Source: Candidatus Sulfotelmatobacter sp. (lineage in GTDB: Bacteria > Acidobacteriota > Terriglobia > Terriglobales > Acidobacteriaceae). From it: DNA of 64,000 nt. This document shows positions 42,198 through 50,754 of this stretch, piece by piece. The position numbers and the translations under genes are program-made. Location of the stretch: contig DASYBM010000009.1 in the NCBI GenBank assembly GCA_036500765.1, forward strand, positions 229,251-293,250. Direction: 5' to 3'. Position 1 is the stretch's first letter, and each line of letters begins with the position of its first letter. The notes beneath the pieces were generated by a model that worked only from the letters and a program-made list of their open reading frames with translations, was not told the origin of the DNA and searched no databases.

Positions 42198-43262
42198 ATG
42201 GCAGCGGAAACAGTTCCGTATGGTCGTGTAACGCAGCATGCGCCGGCCGTCTCAGAGGTGCATATAGTCTGGATCACAGCGGGGCTCGGCTGTGACGGAG
42301 ATTCCGTTTCGATTACAGCCGCAACCCAGCCCAGCATCGAAGACGTATTGCTGGGAGCCATTCCAGGCCTGCCCAAGGTCCACCTTCATAATCCCGTGTT
42401 GGCCTACGAAGTCGGCGACGACTTCATGAAGTACTGGTATCTGGCGGAAAAAGGAAAACTAGAACCCTTTGTCCTCGTGGTCGAGGGCTCCATCCCGAAC
42501 GAGAAGATCAAGCGAGAGGGATATTGGGCAGCCTTAGGCACCGATCCCAACACCAATCAGCCCATCACCACCAACGAGTGGATCGATCGGCTTGCGCCGA
42601 TGGCGACGGCGGTCATCGCTTGCGGTACATGCGCGACTTATGGCGGCATTCACGCCATGGAAGGCAATCCGACTGGCGCGATGGGCCTGGCCGACTACCT
42701 GGGATGGCAGTGGACCTCGAAGGCCGGCCTACCCATTGTCAATGTGCCGGGATGCCCGGTGCAGCCGGATAACTTCATGGAAACCGTGCTCTACCTGCTA
42801 TATCAGGTGGCCGGCCGAGCGCCCATGATTCCCCTCGATGACCAGTTGCGGCCGACTTGGCTTTTCGGCAAAACCGTTCACGAGGGCTGCGACCGCGCCG
42901 GCTACTACGAGCAGGGCGATTTCGCCGAGCATTACGGATCTCCGAAGTGCATCGTGAAGCTCGGTTGCTGGGGACCGGTGGTCAACTGCAACGTACCCAA
43001 GCGCGGCTGGATGGCCGGAATCGGCGGCTGCCCGAACGTCGGCGGCATCTGCATCGGCTGTACCATGCCGGGATTTCCCGACAAGTTCATGCCGTTCATG
43101 GATGAGCCGCCGGGCGCCAAAATTTCATCCGCTGCCGTCGGCGCTTACGGGCGAGCCATCTCTGCCCTCCGCTCGATGACACAGTCAACCTGCAACAAGG
43201 AGCCCAAGTGGCGGCATCCGCGTGCGGAACTCACCACCGGCTACCACCCGAGGTCATATTAA
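42198..43262 (+). CDS. hhyS: Group 1h [NiFe]-hydrogenase small subunit
   Basis: This is the electron-transfer subunit of a high-affinity, oxygen-tolerant H2-oxidising enzyme of the type first described in actinobacteria and also found in acidobacteria. The 354 residues carry GLGCDGD (Cys32/Asp35), consistent with the proximal cluster being held by three Cys and one Asp in the characterised actinobacterial-type enzyme. GTCATYGGIHAMEGNPTG, VPGCPVQPDN, HEGCDRAGYYEQ and GGCPNVGGICIGCTMPGFPD hold further cluster ligands. There is no Tat signal, so it acts on the cytoplasmic side. The ATG follows GGAGAGGAG. The large subunit gene comes next. Confidence 0.95.
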   Translation: MAAETVPYGRVTQHAPAVSEVHIVWITAGLGCDGDSVSITAATQPSIEDVLLGAIPGLPKVHLHNPVLAYEVGDDFMKYWYLAEKGKLEPFVLVVEGSIPNEKIKREGYWAALGTDPNTNQPITTNEWIDRLAPMATAVIACGTCATYGGIHAMEGNPTGAMGLADYLGWQWTSKAGLPIVNVPGCPVQPDNFMETVLYLLYQVAGRAPMIPLDDQLRPTWLFGKTVHEGCDRAGYYEQGDFAEHYGSPKCIVKLGCWGPVVNCNVPKRGWMAGIGGCPNVGGICIGCTMPGFPDKFMPFMDEPPGAKISSAAVGAYGRAISALRSMTQSTCNKEPKWRHPRAELTTGYHPRSY

Positions 43263-43357
43263 GCACCTCGACTATTTGGAATCTCGACCGAAAGAAGCTC
43301 GACGAACGGTCCCGAGACGCACTGAAAGACTGAAAGACGGTGAGAGGAGCATTCGAA

Positions 43358-45154
43358 ATGAGTACGATTACTGCGCCAACTAACGAGGCCGCGACGAAAG
43401 GTAGAAACCTCGTCGAGATGAACTGGGATCCGATCACCAGAATCGTAGGCAGCCTGGGCATCTTCACCAAGATCGATTTCGCCAACCACCAGGTGGCTGA
43501 ATGCCACAGCACTTCTTCGATTTTTCGTGGTTACAGCATCTTCATGAAGGGCAAAGATCCGCGCGACGCCCACTTCATCACCAGCCGCATCTGCGGCATT
43601 TGCGGCGATAATCACGCCACCTGCGCCACCTATGCGCAAAACATGGCCTTCGGCGTTCGCCCGCCCAACATGGCCGAGTGGATCGTGAACCTCGGCGAAG
43701 CCGCCGAGTATATGTTCGACCACAATATTTTTCAGGACAACCTGGTGGGCGTGGATTTCTGCGAACAGATGGTGAAAGAAACGAACCCGAAAGTTTGGGA
43801 GAAGGCGCAGAGCACCTTGGCGCCGCACTCCAACCTGCACGGATTCCGCACCATCGCCGACATCATGACCGCGCTCAATCCCTTCACTGGATCGTTCTAT
43901 AAGGAAGCGCTGGTGATGAGCCGCATGACGCGTGAAATGTTCTGCCTGATGGAAGGCCGCCACGTGCATCCTTCCACGCTGTATCCGGGCGGAGTCGGTA
44001 CCGTTCCGACGATCCAGTTGTTCACCGACTACATCGTCCGTCTCATGAAGTATGTCGAGTTCATGAAAAAAGTTCTCCCGTTGCACGACGACCTGTTCGA
44101 CTTCTTCTACGAGGCTTTGCCAGGATACGAAGAAGTCGGACGGCGCCGCGTGCTGCTCGGGTGTTGGGGCTCATTCAACGATCCCGACTATTGCGACTAC
44201 ACCTACAAGAACATGACAGACTGGGGCCGCAAAATGTTTGTGACTCCCGGCGTTGTGGTAGACGGCAAGCTGGTTACGACCGATCTGGTCGATATCAATC
44301 TGCAAATCCGCATTCTGCTCGGCAGTTCGTATTACGATGACTGGCAGAATTCCGAAACTTTCGTGAAACAGGATCCTTTAGGCAATCCGGTGGACAAGCG
44401 TCATCCCTGGAACCAGACCACGATTCCGCGGCCGCAGAAGCGCGACTTTGGCGGGAAATACACGTGGGTCATGTCGCCACGCTGGCTCGACAAGCGCACC
44501 GGCGATCATCTTGCGCTCGATACCGGCGGCGGCCCGATCGCCCGCCTGTGGGCGACGGCGCTGGCGGGGCTGGTTGACATCGGCTATATCAAGTCCACCG
44601 GGCAGAGCGTCAAAATGTATTTGCCCAAGACCACTTCCCTGCCCGAAGTCGAATTCGAATGGAAAATTCCGAAGTGGAGCAATGCCATTGAACGCGACCG
44701 GGCCCGGACCTATTTCCAGGTCTACGCCGCCTGCGCCGCGCTTCACTTCGCCGAAAAAGCTCTCGAGGAATTGCATTCCGGCCGCACCAAAACCTGGAAC
44801 GATTTCAAAGTTCCGGAAGAGGCCATTGGCTGCGGCTTCCACGAAGCCGTGCGCGGTGTACTGTCGCACCACGTCGTGATCCGCAAGGGCAAGATCGCGA
44901 ACTACCATCCCTATCCACCGACACCGTGGAATGCCAATCCACGCGATGTCTACGGCACGCCGGGTCCATATGAAGACGCGGTGCAGAACACGCCCATCTT
45001 CGAGGAAAACGGTCCCGAAAAATTTAAGGGAATCGACATCATGCGGGCGGTGCGGAGTTTCGATCCGTGCCTGCCCTGCGGCGTACACATGTATCTAGGC
45101 AACGGAAAGGTGCTGGAGACACGGCACTCGCCCATGTTCGGCGTTCAGCCCTGA
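43358..45154 (+). CDS. hhyL: Group 1h [NiFe]-hydrogenase large (catalytic) subunit
   Basis: This is the nickel-iron active-site subunit, 598 residues from the ATG at 43358, which has GAGAGGAG at good spacing; the ATG at 43340 is less likely. The N-terminal motif RICGICGDNHATCA supplies Cys79 and Cys82. The C-terminal DPCLPCGVH supplies Cys571 and Cys574, with His577 as the predicted cleavage site. A 21-residue tail (MYLGNGKVLETRHSPMFGVQP) remains for removal by the maturation protease encoded at 48145. RIVGSLGIFTKIDF near the start is family-typical. All four cysteines are present, so it should be active. Confidence 0.96.
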   Translation: MSTITAPTNEAATKGRNLVEMNWDPITRIVGSLGIFTKIDFANHQVAECHSTSSIFRGYSIFMKGKDPRDAHFITSRICGICGDNHATCATYAQNMAFGVRPPNMAEWIVNLGEAAEYMFDHNIFQDNLVGVDFCEQMVKETNPKVWEKAQSTLAPHSNLHGFRTIADIMTALNPFTGSFYKEALVMSRMTREMFCLMEGRHVHPSTLYPGGVGTVPTIQLFTDYIVRLMKYVEFMKKVLPLHDDLFDFFYEALPGYEEVGRRRVLLGCWGSFNDPDYCDYTYKNMTDWGRKMFVTPGVVVDGKLVTTDLVDINLQIRILLGSSYYDDWQNSETFVKQDPLGNPVDKRHPWNQTTIPRPQKRDFGGKYTWVMSPRWLDKRTGDHLALDTGGGPIARLWATALAGLVDIGYIKSTGQSVKMYLPKTTSLPEVEFEWKIPKWSNAIERDRARTYFQVYAACAALHFAEKALEELHSGRTKTWNDFKVPEEAIGCGFHEAVRGVLSHHVVIRKGKIANYHPYPPTPWNANPRDVYGTPGPYEDAVQNTPIFEENGPEKFKGIDIMRAVRSFDPCLPCGVHMYLGNGKVLETRHSPMFGVQP

Positions 45155-45171
45155 GGAGCTGAAGGAGGATT

Positions 45172-45735
45172 GTGCTCGACGAAGACGAAAAAGATTTCCA
45201 GCAGCGCATGCAGAAACTCGGCAGCCTGGTCCATGACCTGGAAACCATTGCGGATCCTGCATCGCGGGCCGCGGCCAAGGAACTCGTGCAACTTCTAATG
45301 GATTTGCACGGAACCGGTCTCGAACGAATTCTCGAAATTGTTTTTCAGTCCGGCGATGCGGGACACCGAATCATCGACGAACTGGGCCAGGATCAACTGA
45401 TCGGTAGCCTGCTCGTGCTCTACGGACTTCACCCGGACGAATTGGAGACCCGCGTCGAACGCAAGCTCCGCCAGATCGCGTCCAAGCTGCACAAGATGGG
45501 AGCGGAAGCAAAATTGGTCAGCGTGAATGCCGGCGAGGTGCGCGTGCGCGCCCGCATCGACGGTCACGCCTGCGGATCGACGGGCAGGACAGTGCAGGCA
45601 ACTCTGGAAGAAGCAATCTACGAAGCCGCTCCCGACTTAACCTCGCTGGTGGTGGAAGGCCTGGAAGAGCCCGCGGTTTCCGGCGGATTTATTGCCATTG
45701 AGAAATTGCTCGCAGTGTCGCCCCACTCTGTATGA
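45172..45735 (+). CDS. NifU-like domain protein of the hydrogenase cluster
   Basis: GTG at 45172 with GGAGG upstream begins a 187-residue soluble protein. The N-terminal half is helical (QQRMQKLGSLVHDLETIAD, LERILEIVFQSGDAG). The C-terminal part resembles the NifU scaffold domain (VNAGEVRVRARIDGHACGS, VQATLEEAIYEAAPDL). The usual CxxC that binds the transient Fe-S cluster is reduced to a single Cys134 in HACGSTG, so classic scaffold chemistry is doubtful. It sits 17 bp after hhyL, a position NifU-like genes often hold in group 1h clusters, suggesting a role in assembly or electron transfer. Confidence 0.82.
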   Translation: MLDEDEKDFQQRMQKLGSLVHDLETIADPASRAAAKELVQLLMDLHGTGLERILEIVFQSGDAGHRIIDELGQDQLIGSLLVLYGLHPDELETRVERKLRQIASKLHKMGAEAKLVSVNAGEVRVRARIDGHACGSTGRTVQATLEEAIYEAAPDLTSLVVEGLEEPAVSGGFIAIEKLLAVSPHSV

Positions 45736-45790
45736 CTGTTGAAGAAATGAGTTGAAAGCACTACCGTGAACGCGAACTTGATCGCGAAGC

Positions 45791-46459
45791 ATGATGAAGA
45801 CGGAACAGCTTCGAGGAACATCGCAAGCCTTCGAGAGCTTGCGTCAGTTCGCCCGCAAGCCGCCGCGCCGTCCGATCGAAAAGTGCGAGATGTGCAGCGC
45901 GGAACTCTACCCAGAACATTCGCACCTGATTGAGTTGACGCAGCGCAGGCTGCATTGCGCCTGCGAGGCCTGTGCCATGTTGTTCAGCGGCCAGGCGGGA
46001 ACCAAATATCGTCGCGTGCCTCGCGACGTGCGCATTCTGCCAAATTTCAGAATCACCGACGCCGAGTGGGACGGTCTACTGATCCCCATCAATCTCGCTT
46101 TCTTTTTCCAGAACAGCCTGAACTCGCGGGTCAGCGCGTTGTATCCCAGCCCGGCGGGAGCGACCGAGTCGCTGCTGCCGCTGGAGGCCTGGACCAGTAT
46201 CGTGCAAGCGAATCCCGTGTTGAACCAACTGCAACCCGACGTCGAAGCTCTGCTGGTGAACCGCGTCGGCCTGGCGCGTGGCTCTTCTCCAACAGAATAT
46301 TTCATCGTGCCGATCGATGCCTGCTACAAGCTGGTGGGATTGATTCGGCTTCACTGGCGTGGGCTGTCGGGCGGCACGGAAGTTTGGCAGCAGATTGGCG
46401 CCTTCTTCGCCGAACTGCGAGCCAGGGCAAGAATCGAATCCGAGGAGACGCATGCCTGA
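45791..46459 (+). CDS. DUF5947 family protein
   Basis: The 222-residue soluble protein has four cysteines arranged as a zinc-ribbon-like site: EKCEMCSAELYPEH and LHCACEACAMLFSG (about residues 36-65). An alpha/beta domain follows (RILPNFRITDAEWDGLLIPI, FFFQNSLNSRVSALYPSPAG). Proteins of this kind accompany group 1h hydrogenases in actinobacteria; the function is unknown, possibly assembly or electron transfer. The ATG at 45791 is followed by a second ATG three bases later. The end overlaps the next gene by 8 bp. Confidence 0.8.
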   Translation: MMKTEQLRGTSQAFESLRQFARKPPRRPIEKCEMCSAELYPEHSHLIELTQRRLHCACEACAMLFSGQAGTKYRRVPRDVRILPNFRITDAEWDGLLIPINLAFFFQNSLNSRVSALYPSPAGATESLLPLEAWTSIVQANPVLNQLQPDVEALLVNRVGLARGSSPTEYFIVPIDACYKLVGLIRLHWRGLSGGTEVWQQIGAFFAELRARARIESEETHA

Positions 46460-47135
46460 TCTCGGGTTCACGATCGAAGTCGCTGAAGTAGTGAAGTTCT
46501 CTGCGACGCCCCAGATTGCGTTCAAGCTGCGCGTCAGCAACAGCGATCCCGCCGAAACCATCCACTCGATCGCACTGCGCTGCCAGATTCAAATCGAAGT
46601 CACGCGCCGCCGCTACACCGAAGAAGATCAGCAAAAGCTGCGCGATCTTTTCGGCGAGCCCGATCGTTGGAGCCAGACTCTCCGCAACCTGCTGTGGACC
46701 CACGTCAACCTAAACGTGCCCCCATTTCAGGGTTCCACGCTGGTCGATATGCCCGTGCCGTGTACATTCGATTTCAATGTCGGCGCCACCAAATACTTCC
46801 ACGGACTGGGAGACGGCGAGGTTCCGCTCTGTGTGATGTTCAGCGGCACCATCTTTTATTCGCACCCCGGCTATTCGCACTCCGGCGAATCCATGCAGGT
46901 GTCGCTCATCTCCTGGGAGAAAGAAACGCGTTTCAGCATGCCGGTAAAAGTCTGGCGCGACATGATGGATTCCTATTATCCCAACACCGCATGGCTCTGC
47001 CTGCGCCGCGACCTCTTCGAGCGCGTGTACGAATACAAAGTAAAGCACGGCATTCCCACCTGGGAGCAGGCGCTCGAAAGCCTGCTGGAGGCGCAGCCGG
47101 AAGTGGCGATTGCCGAAGGGGCGGTGCACCGATGA
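46452..47135 (+). CDS. DUF6084 family protein
   Basis: ATG 46452 has GAGGAGACG directly before it and overlaps the end of the DUF5947 gene, showing tight coupling. The 227-residue protein is beta-rich at the start (LGFTIEVAEVVKFSATP, IAFKLRVSNSDPAETIHSIA) and ends in a helical part (FERVYEYKVKHGIPTWEQAL). No cofactor motif or signal peptide is visible. The family is known only as a companion of group 1h hydrogenases. The stop overlaps the next start (ATGA). Confidence 0.8.
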   Translation: MPDLGFTIEVAEVVKFSATPQIAFKLRVSNSDPAETIHSIALRCQIQIEVTRRRYTEEDQQKLRDLFGEPDRWSQTLRNLLWTHVNLNVPPFQGSTLVDMPVPCTFDFNVGATKYFHGLGDGEVPLCVMFSGTIFYSHPGYSHSGESMQVSLISWEKETRFSMPVKVWRDMMDSYYPNTAWLCLRRDLFERVYEYKVKHGIPTWEQALESLLEAQPEVAIAEGAVHR

Positions 47136-48148
47136 ATCTGGCATGCGTCGATCAGATCGCCAAGGCCGTGCTCTACGAGGGATATATGTTGTATCCCTAC
47201 CGGCCGTCGTCGGTGAAAAATCGGCAGCGCTGGAATTTCGGCGTGGTCTATCCGCGGTCGTACAGCGAGGCTGGCGGCGGTGAAGAACCTTGCGGCATGC
47301 GGACCCAGTGTTTGGTTTCGGGCGGAGCGGATTCCAAGGCTTGTCCGACCCTGGAAGTCAGACTGCGGTTTTTGCAGTTGCAGACGCGCTCGACTCGACT
47401 CGGAGTTGAGGTGGGAACACGTGGACTTCCCGACGGATGGCAAGAGGCAGTCGAGCGGGAACTGAGTCTGCCGGAACTCGTGCTAGAAAAGCTTTTGCAG
47501 GAGACGGTGAAGCAAGCCTTCTTGTTTCCCTCGCAGATGCGGACCCGCGCGGAGCATGATCGTGTTCGCGGGCTGGTAAACGCAGTCGAACTCCGGCAAG
47601 AAGCGGTCGAAGGAGCGGTCGAAGTTTCAGCAGAGCTAGTTGGCGACAATCTGTACAAAGTCGGTATCGACGTGCAAAATCTGACTCCGCTCGAAATTCC
47701 CGCAGCGAATCGCGACGCGGCCCTCATGCAATCTCTGGTTTCGACACACACGATTCTGGGAATAAACAATGGCGGCTTCATCTCGCTGCTGGAGCCTCCG
47801 GCAGAATTGGAAGACTTAGCATCGGGCTGCCAGAACGTAGGCGCGTGGCCGGTGCTCGTCGGCGAGCGGGGACAGCGCGATACCCTGCTGGCCTCTCCGA
47901 TCATTCTCTACGACTATCCGCAAATTGCACCGGAGAGTCCGGGCGATTTGTTCGACGGCACCGAGATCGACGAGATTCTGTCATTGCGCATCATGACTCT
48001 GACCGACGAGGAAAAGCGCGAAATTCGCGAATCCGACGACCGGGCGCGCCAGATTCTGGACAGGACTGAGTCCATGCCCGCGGAACAGTTCATGAAACTC
48101 CACGGCGCGATGCGCGGATTGCATCCCCACAAGGAGGAAACTCCATGA
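47132..48148 (+). CDS. Conserved hypothetical protein of the hydrogenase cluster
   Basis: ATG 47132 overlaps the previous stop, so the longer upward frame from 46667 can be discarded. The 338-residue protein begins NLACVDQIAKAVLYEGYMLY, with cysteines in EEPCGMRTQCLVSGG and ACPTLEVRLRFLQ. Later come LVSTHTILGINNGGFISLLE and IILYDYPQIAPESPGDLFDG. The C-terminal part carries EEKREIRESDDRARQILDR. No enzymatic motif is recognised. It is locked in the operon by overlaps on both sides, so a structural or assembly role for the hydrogenase is likely. Confidence 0.75.
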   Translation: MNLACVDQIAKAVLYEGYMLYPYRPSSVKNRQRWNFGVVYPRSYSEAGGGEEPCGMRTQCLVSGGADSKACPTLEVRLRFLQLQTRSTRLGVEVGTRGLPDGWQEAVERELSLPELVLEKLLQETVKQAFLFPSQMRTRAEHDRVRGLVNAVELRQEAVEGAVEVSAELVGDNLYKVGIDVQNLTPLEIPAANRDAALMQSLVSTHTILGINNGGFISLLEPPAELEDLASGCQNVGAWPVLVGERGQRDTLLASPIILYDYPQIAPESPGDLFDGTEIDEILSLRIMTLTDEEKREIRESDDRARQILDRTESMPAEQFMKLHGAMRGLHPHKEETP

Positions 48149-48978
48149 ACGAGTGGGAATGGCAGTTGCTGGAAGACAAAACCACAGTCCGGTCAGCGAC
48201 CATCGGCGGCGTTGACGTTCATGTGGGAGATCGCGTGCTCCTGCGTCCCCGGCAGGGCGGCGATGTGCTCGACATTGCCTTGGCGGGGCAGGTCGCGCTC
48301 ATCGAAAGCATCGAGCAGGACTATGAGGGCAAATGTCACGTGTGCGTTGTGCTCGACGGCGATCCCGGTCGCGATTTAGGATTGCTCCGGCAGCCGGGGC
48401 ATAGATTTTTCTTTGACGTCTCAGAAATCGAGCCTTTGTCGCCGCAGCAAGCGCATCCCACTCTTGCCAAGCCCGCAGCGAAAATTCTAGTAGCGGGCAT
48501 TGGAAATATTTTTCTGGGCGACGATGGCTTTGGCGTGGAGGTGGCGAAGCGCCTCGCGTCTCACCAATTTCCTACAGGGGTGAAAGTCGTCGACTTCGGC
48601 ATCCGCGGCTTTGATCTCGCGTATGCCCTTCAGGATGGCTACCAAACCGCCATCTTCGTCGATGCCTACCCTCATGGCCAGGCGCCCGGAACCGTATCCC
48701 TGGTCGAACCGGATCTGAGCAATCTCGACGAATCGCAGGAAGGCGTCCTCGAAACCCACGGAATGAATCCGGTGAACGTGCTGCGAATGGCGTCGGCCAT
48801 GAACGGCGGGCTGACCAATAGCAATCTGAAGAAAGTTTTGCTCGTCGGCTGCGAGCCCATGACTTTCGGCGGTGAAGAAGGCCAGATGGGCTTGAGCGCT
48901 CCAGTCGCAGCGGCGATAGACGAAGCAGTTAAAATGATCGCGTCCGTGGTCGACCTGATTCTGAAGCCACTACAATAA
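48145..48978 (+). CDS. Hydrogenase maturation protease with extra N-terminal domain
   Basis: Residues about 110-277 form a HyaD/HybD/HupD-type peptidase that removes the C-terminal tail of the large subunit after nickel insertion. The nickel-sensing acidic motif is in VAGIGNIFLGDDGFGVEVA, a further Asp in IFVDAYPHG, and a His in ETHGMNP. The N-terminal 95 residues (EWEWQLLEDKTTVRSATIGG, GDRVLLRPRQGGDVLD, SIEQDYEGKCHVCVVLDGD) form a separate SH3-like beta domain not found in the classic protease. The natural substrate is hhyL. The start overlaps the previous gene. Confidence 0.88.
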   Translation: MNEWEWQLLEDKTTVRSATIGGVDVHVGDRVLLRPRQGGDVLDIALAGQVALIESIEQDYEGKCHVCVVLDGDPGRDLGLLRQPGHRFFFDVSEIEPLSPQQAHPTLAKPAAKILVAGIGNIFLGDDGFGVEVAKRLASHQFPTGVKVVDFGIRGFDLAYALQDGYQTAIFVDAYPHGQAPGTVSLVEPDLSNLDESQEGVLETHGMNPVNVLRMASAMNGGLTNSNLKKVLLVGCEPMTFGGEEGQMGLSAPVAAAIDEAVKMIASVVDLILKPLQ

Positions 48979-49012
48979 GCAATCGAGAACTCATTTCAAA
49001 AGGAGATTAACC

Positions 49013-49216
49013 GTGCAGGAGAAGAACCATACCGATTCTGCTACCGACAAAGATACGCTGATGATGCTCGGTGGCGTGGCCTGTATCGTGTTTGGCGCAG
49101 GCCTGATCCTCTCGAACCCCATCGTTCGACGCTACCTCGGCCAGATGGGAGTGGGCAGCTTGGTGCAGGGGGCTTTGCCTGATCTCGACCGTTATATAAA
49201 ATTGAGATCAATGTAG
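49013..49216 (+). CDS. Small single-helix membrane protein (DUF6893-like)
   Basis: GTG at 49013 with AAAAGGAGATTAACC upstream encodes 67 residues. An acidic start is followed by one hydrophobic helix (LMMLGGVACIVFGAGLILS, about 16-35) and a tail PDLDRYIKLRSM. The final LPD-x3-Y-x-K-x-RSM resembles the tiny membrane proteins placed near group 1h hydrogenases in actinobacteria. It could help tether the cytosolic hydrogenase to the membrane, which is an inference. Confidence 0.75.
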   Translation: MQEKNHTDSATDKDTLMMLGGVACIVFGAGLILSNPIVRRYLGQMGVGSLVQGALPDLDRYIKLRSM

Positions 49217-49277
49217 CTTTCGTTTGCGGGTAGGACCCATTTCCAGAGCGAGAAAGGGGAATGACATCGTGACTCTC

Positions 49278-49337
49278 GAACTTTGTTCAGTAGAACTTCG
49301 TTCAGTCGAGCTTTGTTCAGTCGAGCTTTGTTCAACG
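49278..49337. repeat. 15-nt tandem repeat, four units
   Basis: Units GAACTTTGTTCAGTA, GAACTTCGTTCAGTC, GAGCTTTGTTCAGTC and GAGCTTTGTTCAACG abut at 49278, 49293, 49308 and 49323, just upstream of the first YceI gene. They could act as leader or operator sequence. Confidence 0.85.
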
Positions 49338-49350
49338 GTGTCTCCGACGT

Positions 49351-49923
49351 ATGGCGCCGCAAACGGAAAAGCTGGTCACCTATGCAATCGATCCTAAGGC
49401 GAGTCAATTTACGGTGCAGGCCTTCGCCAGCGGACTCATTTCATCAGTAGCCCATAGCCCGAAGATCGCAATTCGAGAATATATGGCAAGCGTGAATTTC
49501 GTTCCAGGCACGCTGGCCGAAGCGAAACTGAAAGTTGTGGTCAAGAGTGCGAGCCTCCAGGTTCTGGACGAACTACGAGAAGCAGACAAGCGGGAACTGC
49601 ATCGAGTGATGTATGACGAGGTGCTGGAAACCACGAAATTTCCCGAAATTGTGTTTCAGAGTTCGAACATCAGCAGCGACCAGATCAAAGAGAACTTGAA
49701 CCGGGTCAATGTCGAGGGTCGGCTGTCGTTGCACGGAGAGACCAACAGCCAATCGTTTTTTGCCCAGCTAGCATTTGGCGTGGATTCATTTCGGGCCTAT
49801 GGGGAATTTTCGTTGTTGCAAAGCGATTTCTCAATCCGGATCGCCTCGATCGCAGGAGGGACGCTGAAGCTGCAAGACGAGCTCAAGTTTTCTTTCTACG
49901 TGGTCGGGCGTAAGCAGAGCTAA
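49351..49923 (+). CDS. YceI family protein, copy 1
   Basis: The 190-residue YceI-type lipocalin-like beta-barrel domain begins LVTYAIDPKASQFTVQAFAS. It has a conserved SSVAHSPKIAIREY (His near the barrel mouth), KFPEIVFQSSNIS and GRLSLHGETNSQ. YceI folds bind isoprenoid-like lipids such as octaprenyl compounds. Here there is no signal peptide, so the protein is cytoplasmic, unlike the usual periplasmic YceI. Its position in a hydrogenase operon suggests a link to quinone-like electron acceptors, an inference. A paralogue follows. Confidence 0.88.
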   Translation: MAPQTEKLVTYAIDPKASQFTVQAFASGLISSVAHSPKIAIREYMASVNFVPGTLAEAKLKVVVKSASLQVLDELREADKRELHRVMYDEVLETTKFPEIVFQSSNISSDQIKENLNRVNVEGRLSLHGETNSQSFFAQLAFGVDSFRAYGEFSLLQSDFSIRIASIAGGTLKLQDELKFSFYVVGRKQS

Positions 49924-49930
49924 GTCACAG

Positions 49931-49975
49931 TCCAAGACGAACGAATCCAAGACCAACGAATCCAAGACCAACGAG
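49931..49975. repeat. 15-nt tandem repeat, three units
   Basis: TCCAAGACGAACGAA, TCCAAGACCAACGAA and TCCAAGACCAACGAG abut between the two YceI genes. Confidence 0.85.
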
Positions 49976-50041
49976 AGCTACGACTAACCGGATCTCATAC
50001 GAACAAGATCGGCCGAACCAATGGATGAGGGGGAAAGTATA

Positions 50042-50629
50042 GTGCCTGCCACCGAACCCCTGTTGAAACACGCAACCACTCACTACTTCATCGACGCCAA
50101 AGCCAGCACTTTTGTGGCGCAAGTATTTGCCACCGGACTGCTGGCTTCGTTCGGGCACAATCCCAGGATTGCGATTCAAGCCTTTCAGGGCGAACTGAGC
50201 TTCAGCCTGACCGGCTCGATCATCGAAAATGCCCGTCTGCGAATCGGCATTCCAGCCGACGCTCTGGAAGTAGCCGACGATATCAGCGAGAAGGATCGCA
50301 GCGAGATCCACCGCAAGATGACGCAAGAGGCGCTGGAGACCGATCGCTTCCCGGAAATCGTCTACCAATGCTCGCGGCTTTCGGCCAGCGGCGGCGGCGA
50401 TCGCTACTGGGTCGCGTTGAACGGGGAACTGACTCTGCACGGAGTCACGCGCGCATTGCCGGTCTCGGCGCGCGCGGTGATTAATGGCAACTCGGTGCGG
50501 GCTAGCGGTACGTTCTCCATCCGCCAAAGCGAATATGAAATCCCCGCCGTAACCGCCGCCGCCGGAGCCATCAGGCTGAAAGATGAAGTGAAGTGTACGT
50601 TTGACGTTATCGCTCGCAAGCAGGAATAA
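50042..50629 (+). CDS. YceI family protein, copy 2
   Basis: I prefer GTG 50042, which has GAGGGGGAAAG at ideal spacing, over ATG 50021, which has none. The resulting start (MPATEPLLKHATTHYFID) also lines up with copy 1. The 195-residue barrel shows YFIDAKASTFVAQVFATGL, LLASFGHNPRIAIQAF (His conserved), RFPEIVYQCSRL and GELTLHGVTRALPV. No signal peptide is present. The two tandem cytoplasmic YceI genes sit between the protease/membrane-protein pair and hypF. Confidence 0.88.
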   Translation: MPATEPLLKHATTHYFIDAKASTFVAQVFATGLLASFGHNPRIAIQAFQGELSFSLTGSIIENARLRIGIPADALEVADDISEKDRSEIHRKMTQEALETDRFPEIVYQCSRLSASGGGDRYWVALNGELTLHGVTRALPVSARAVINGNSVRASGTFSIRQSEYEIPAVTAAAGAIRLKDEVKCTFDVIARKQE

Positions 50630-50652
50630 CCCGCACCCGCCGCGAGATTTAT

Positions 50653-50698
50653 GCGATGTCATCCTGAGCCTGCCCTCAGCGAAGTCGAGCGGATCTCA
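50653..50698. repeat. Dispersed GATGTCATCCTGA...GGATCTCA element
   Basis: GCGATGTCATCCTGAGCC... ending GGATCTCA recurs, diverged, at 55828-55877 upstream of purL. Each copy lies in an intergenic gap, suggesting a short dispersed repeat. Confidence 0.5.
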
Positions 50699-50754
50699 AG
50701 CGGAACCAGCCCGGCGCGCAAGCCAACGCGCTATGATCGGACGCGGAGTAAAGA

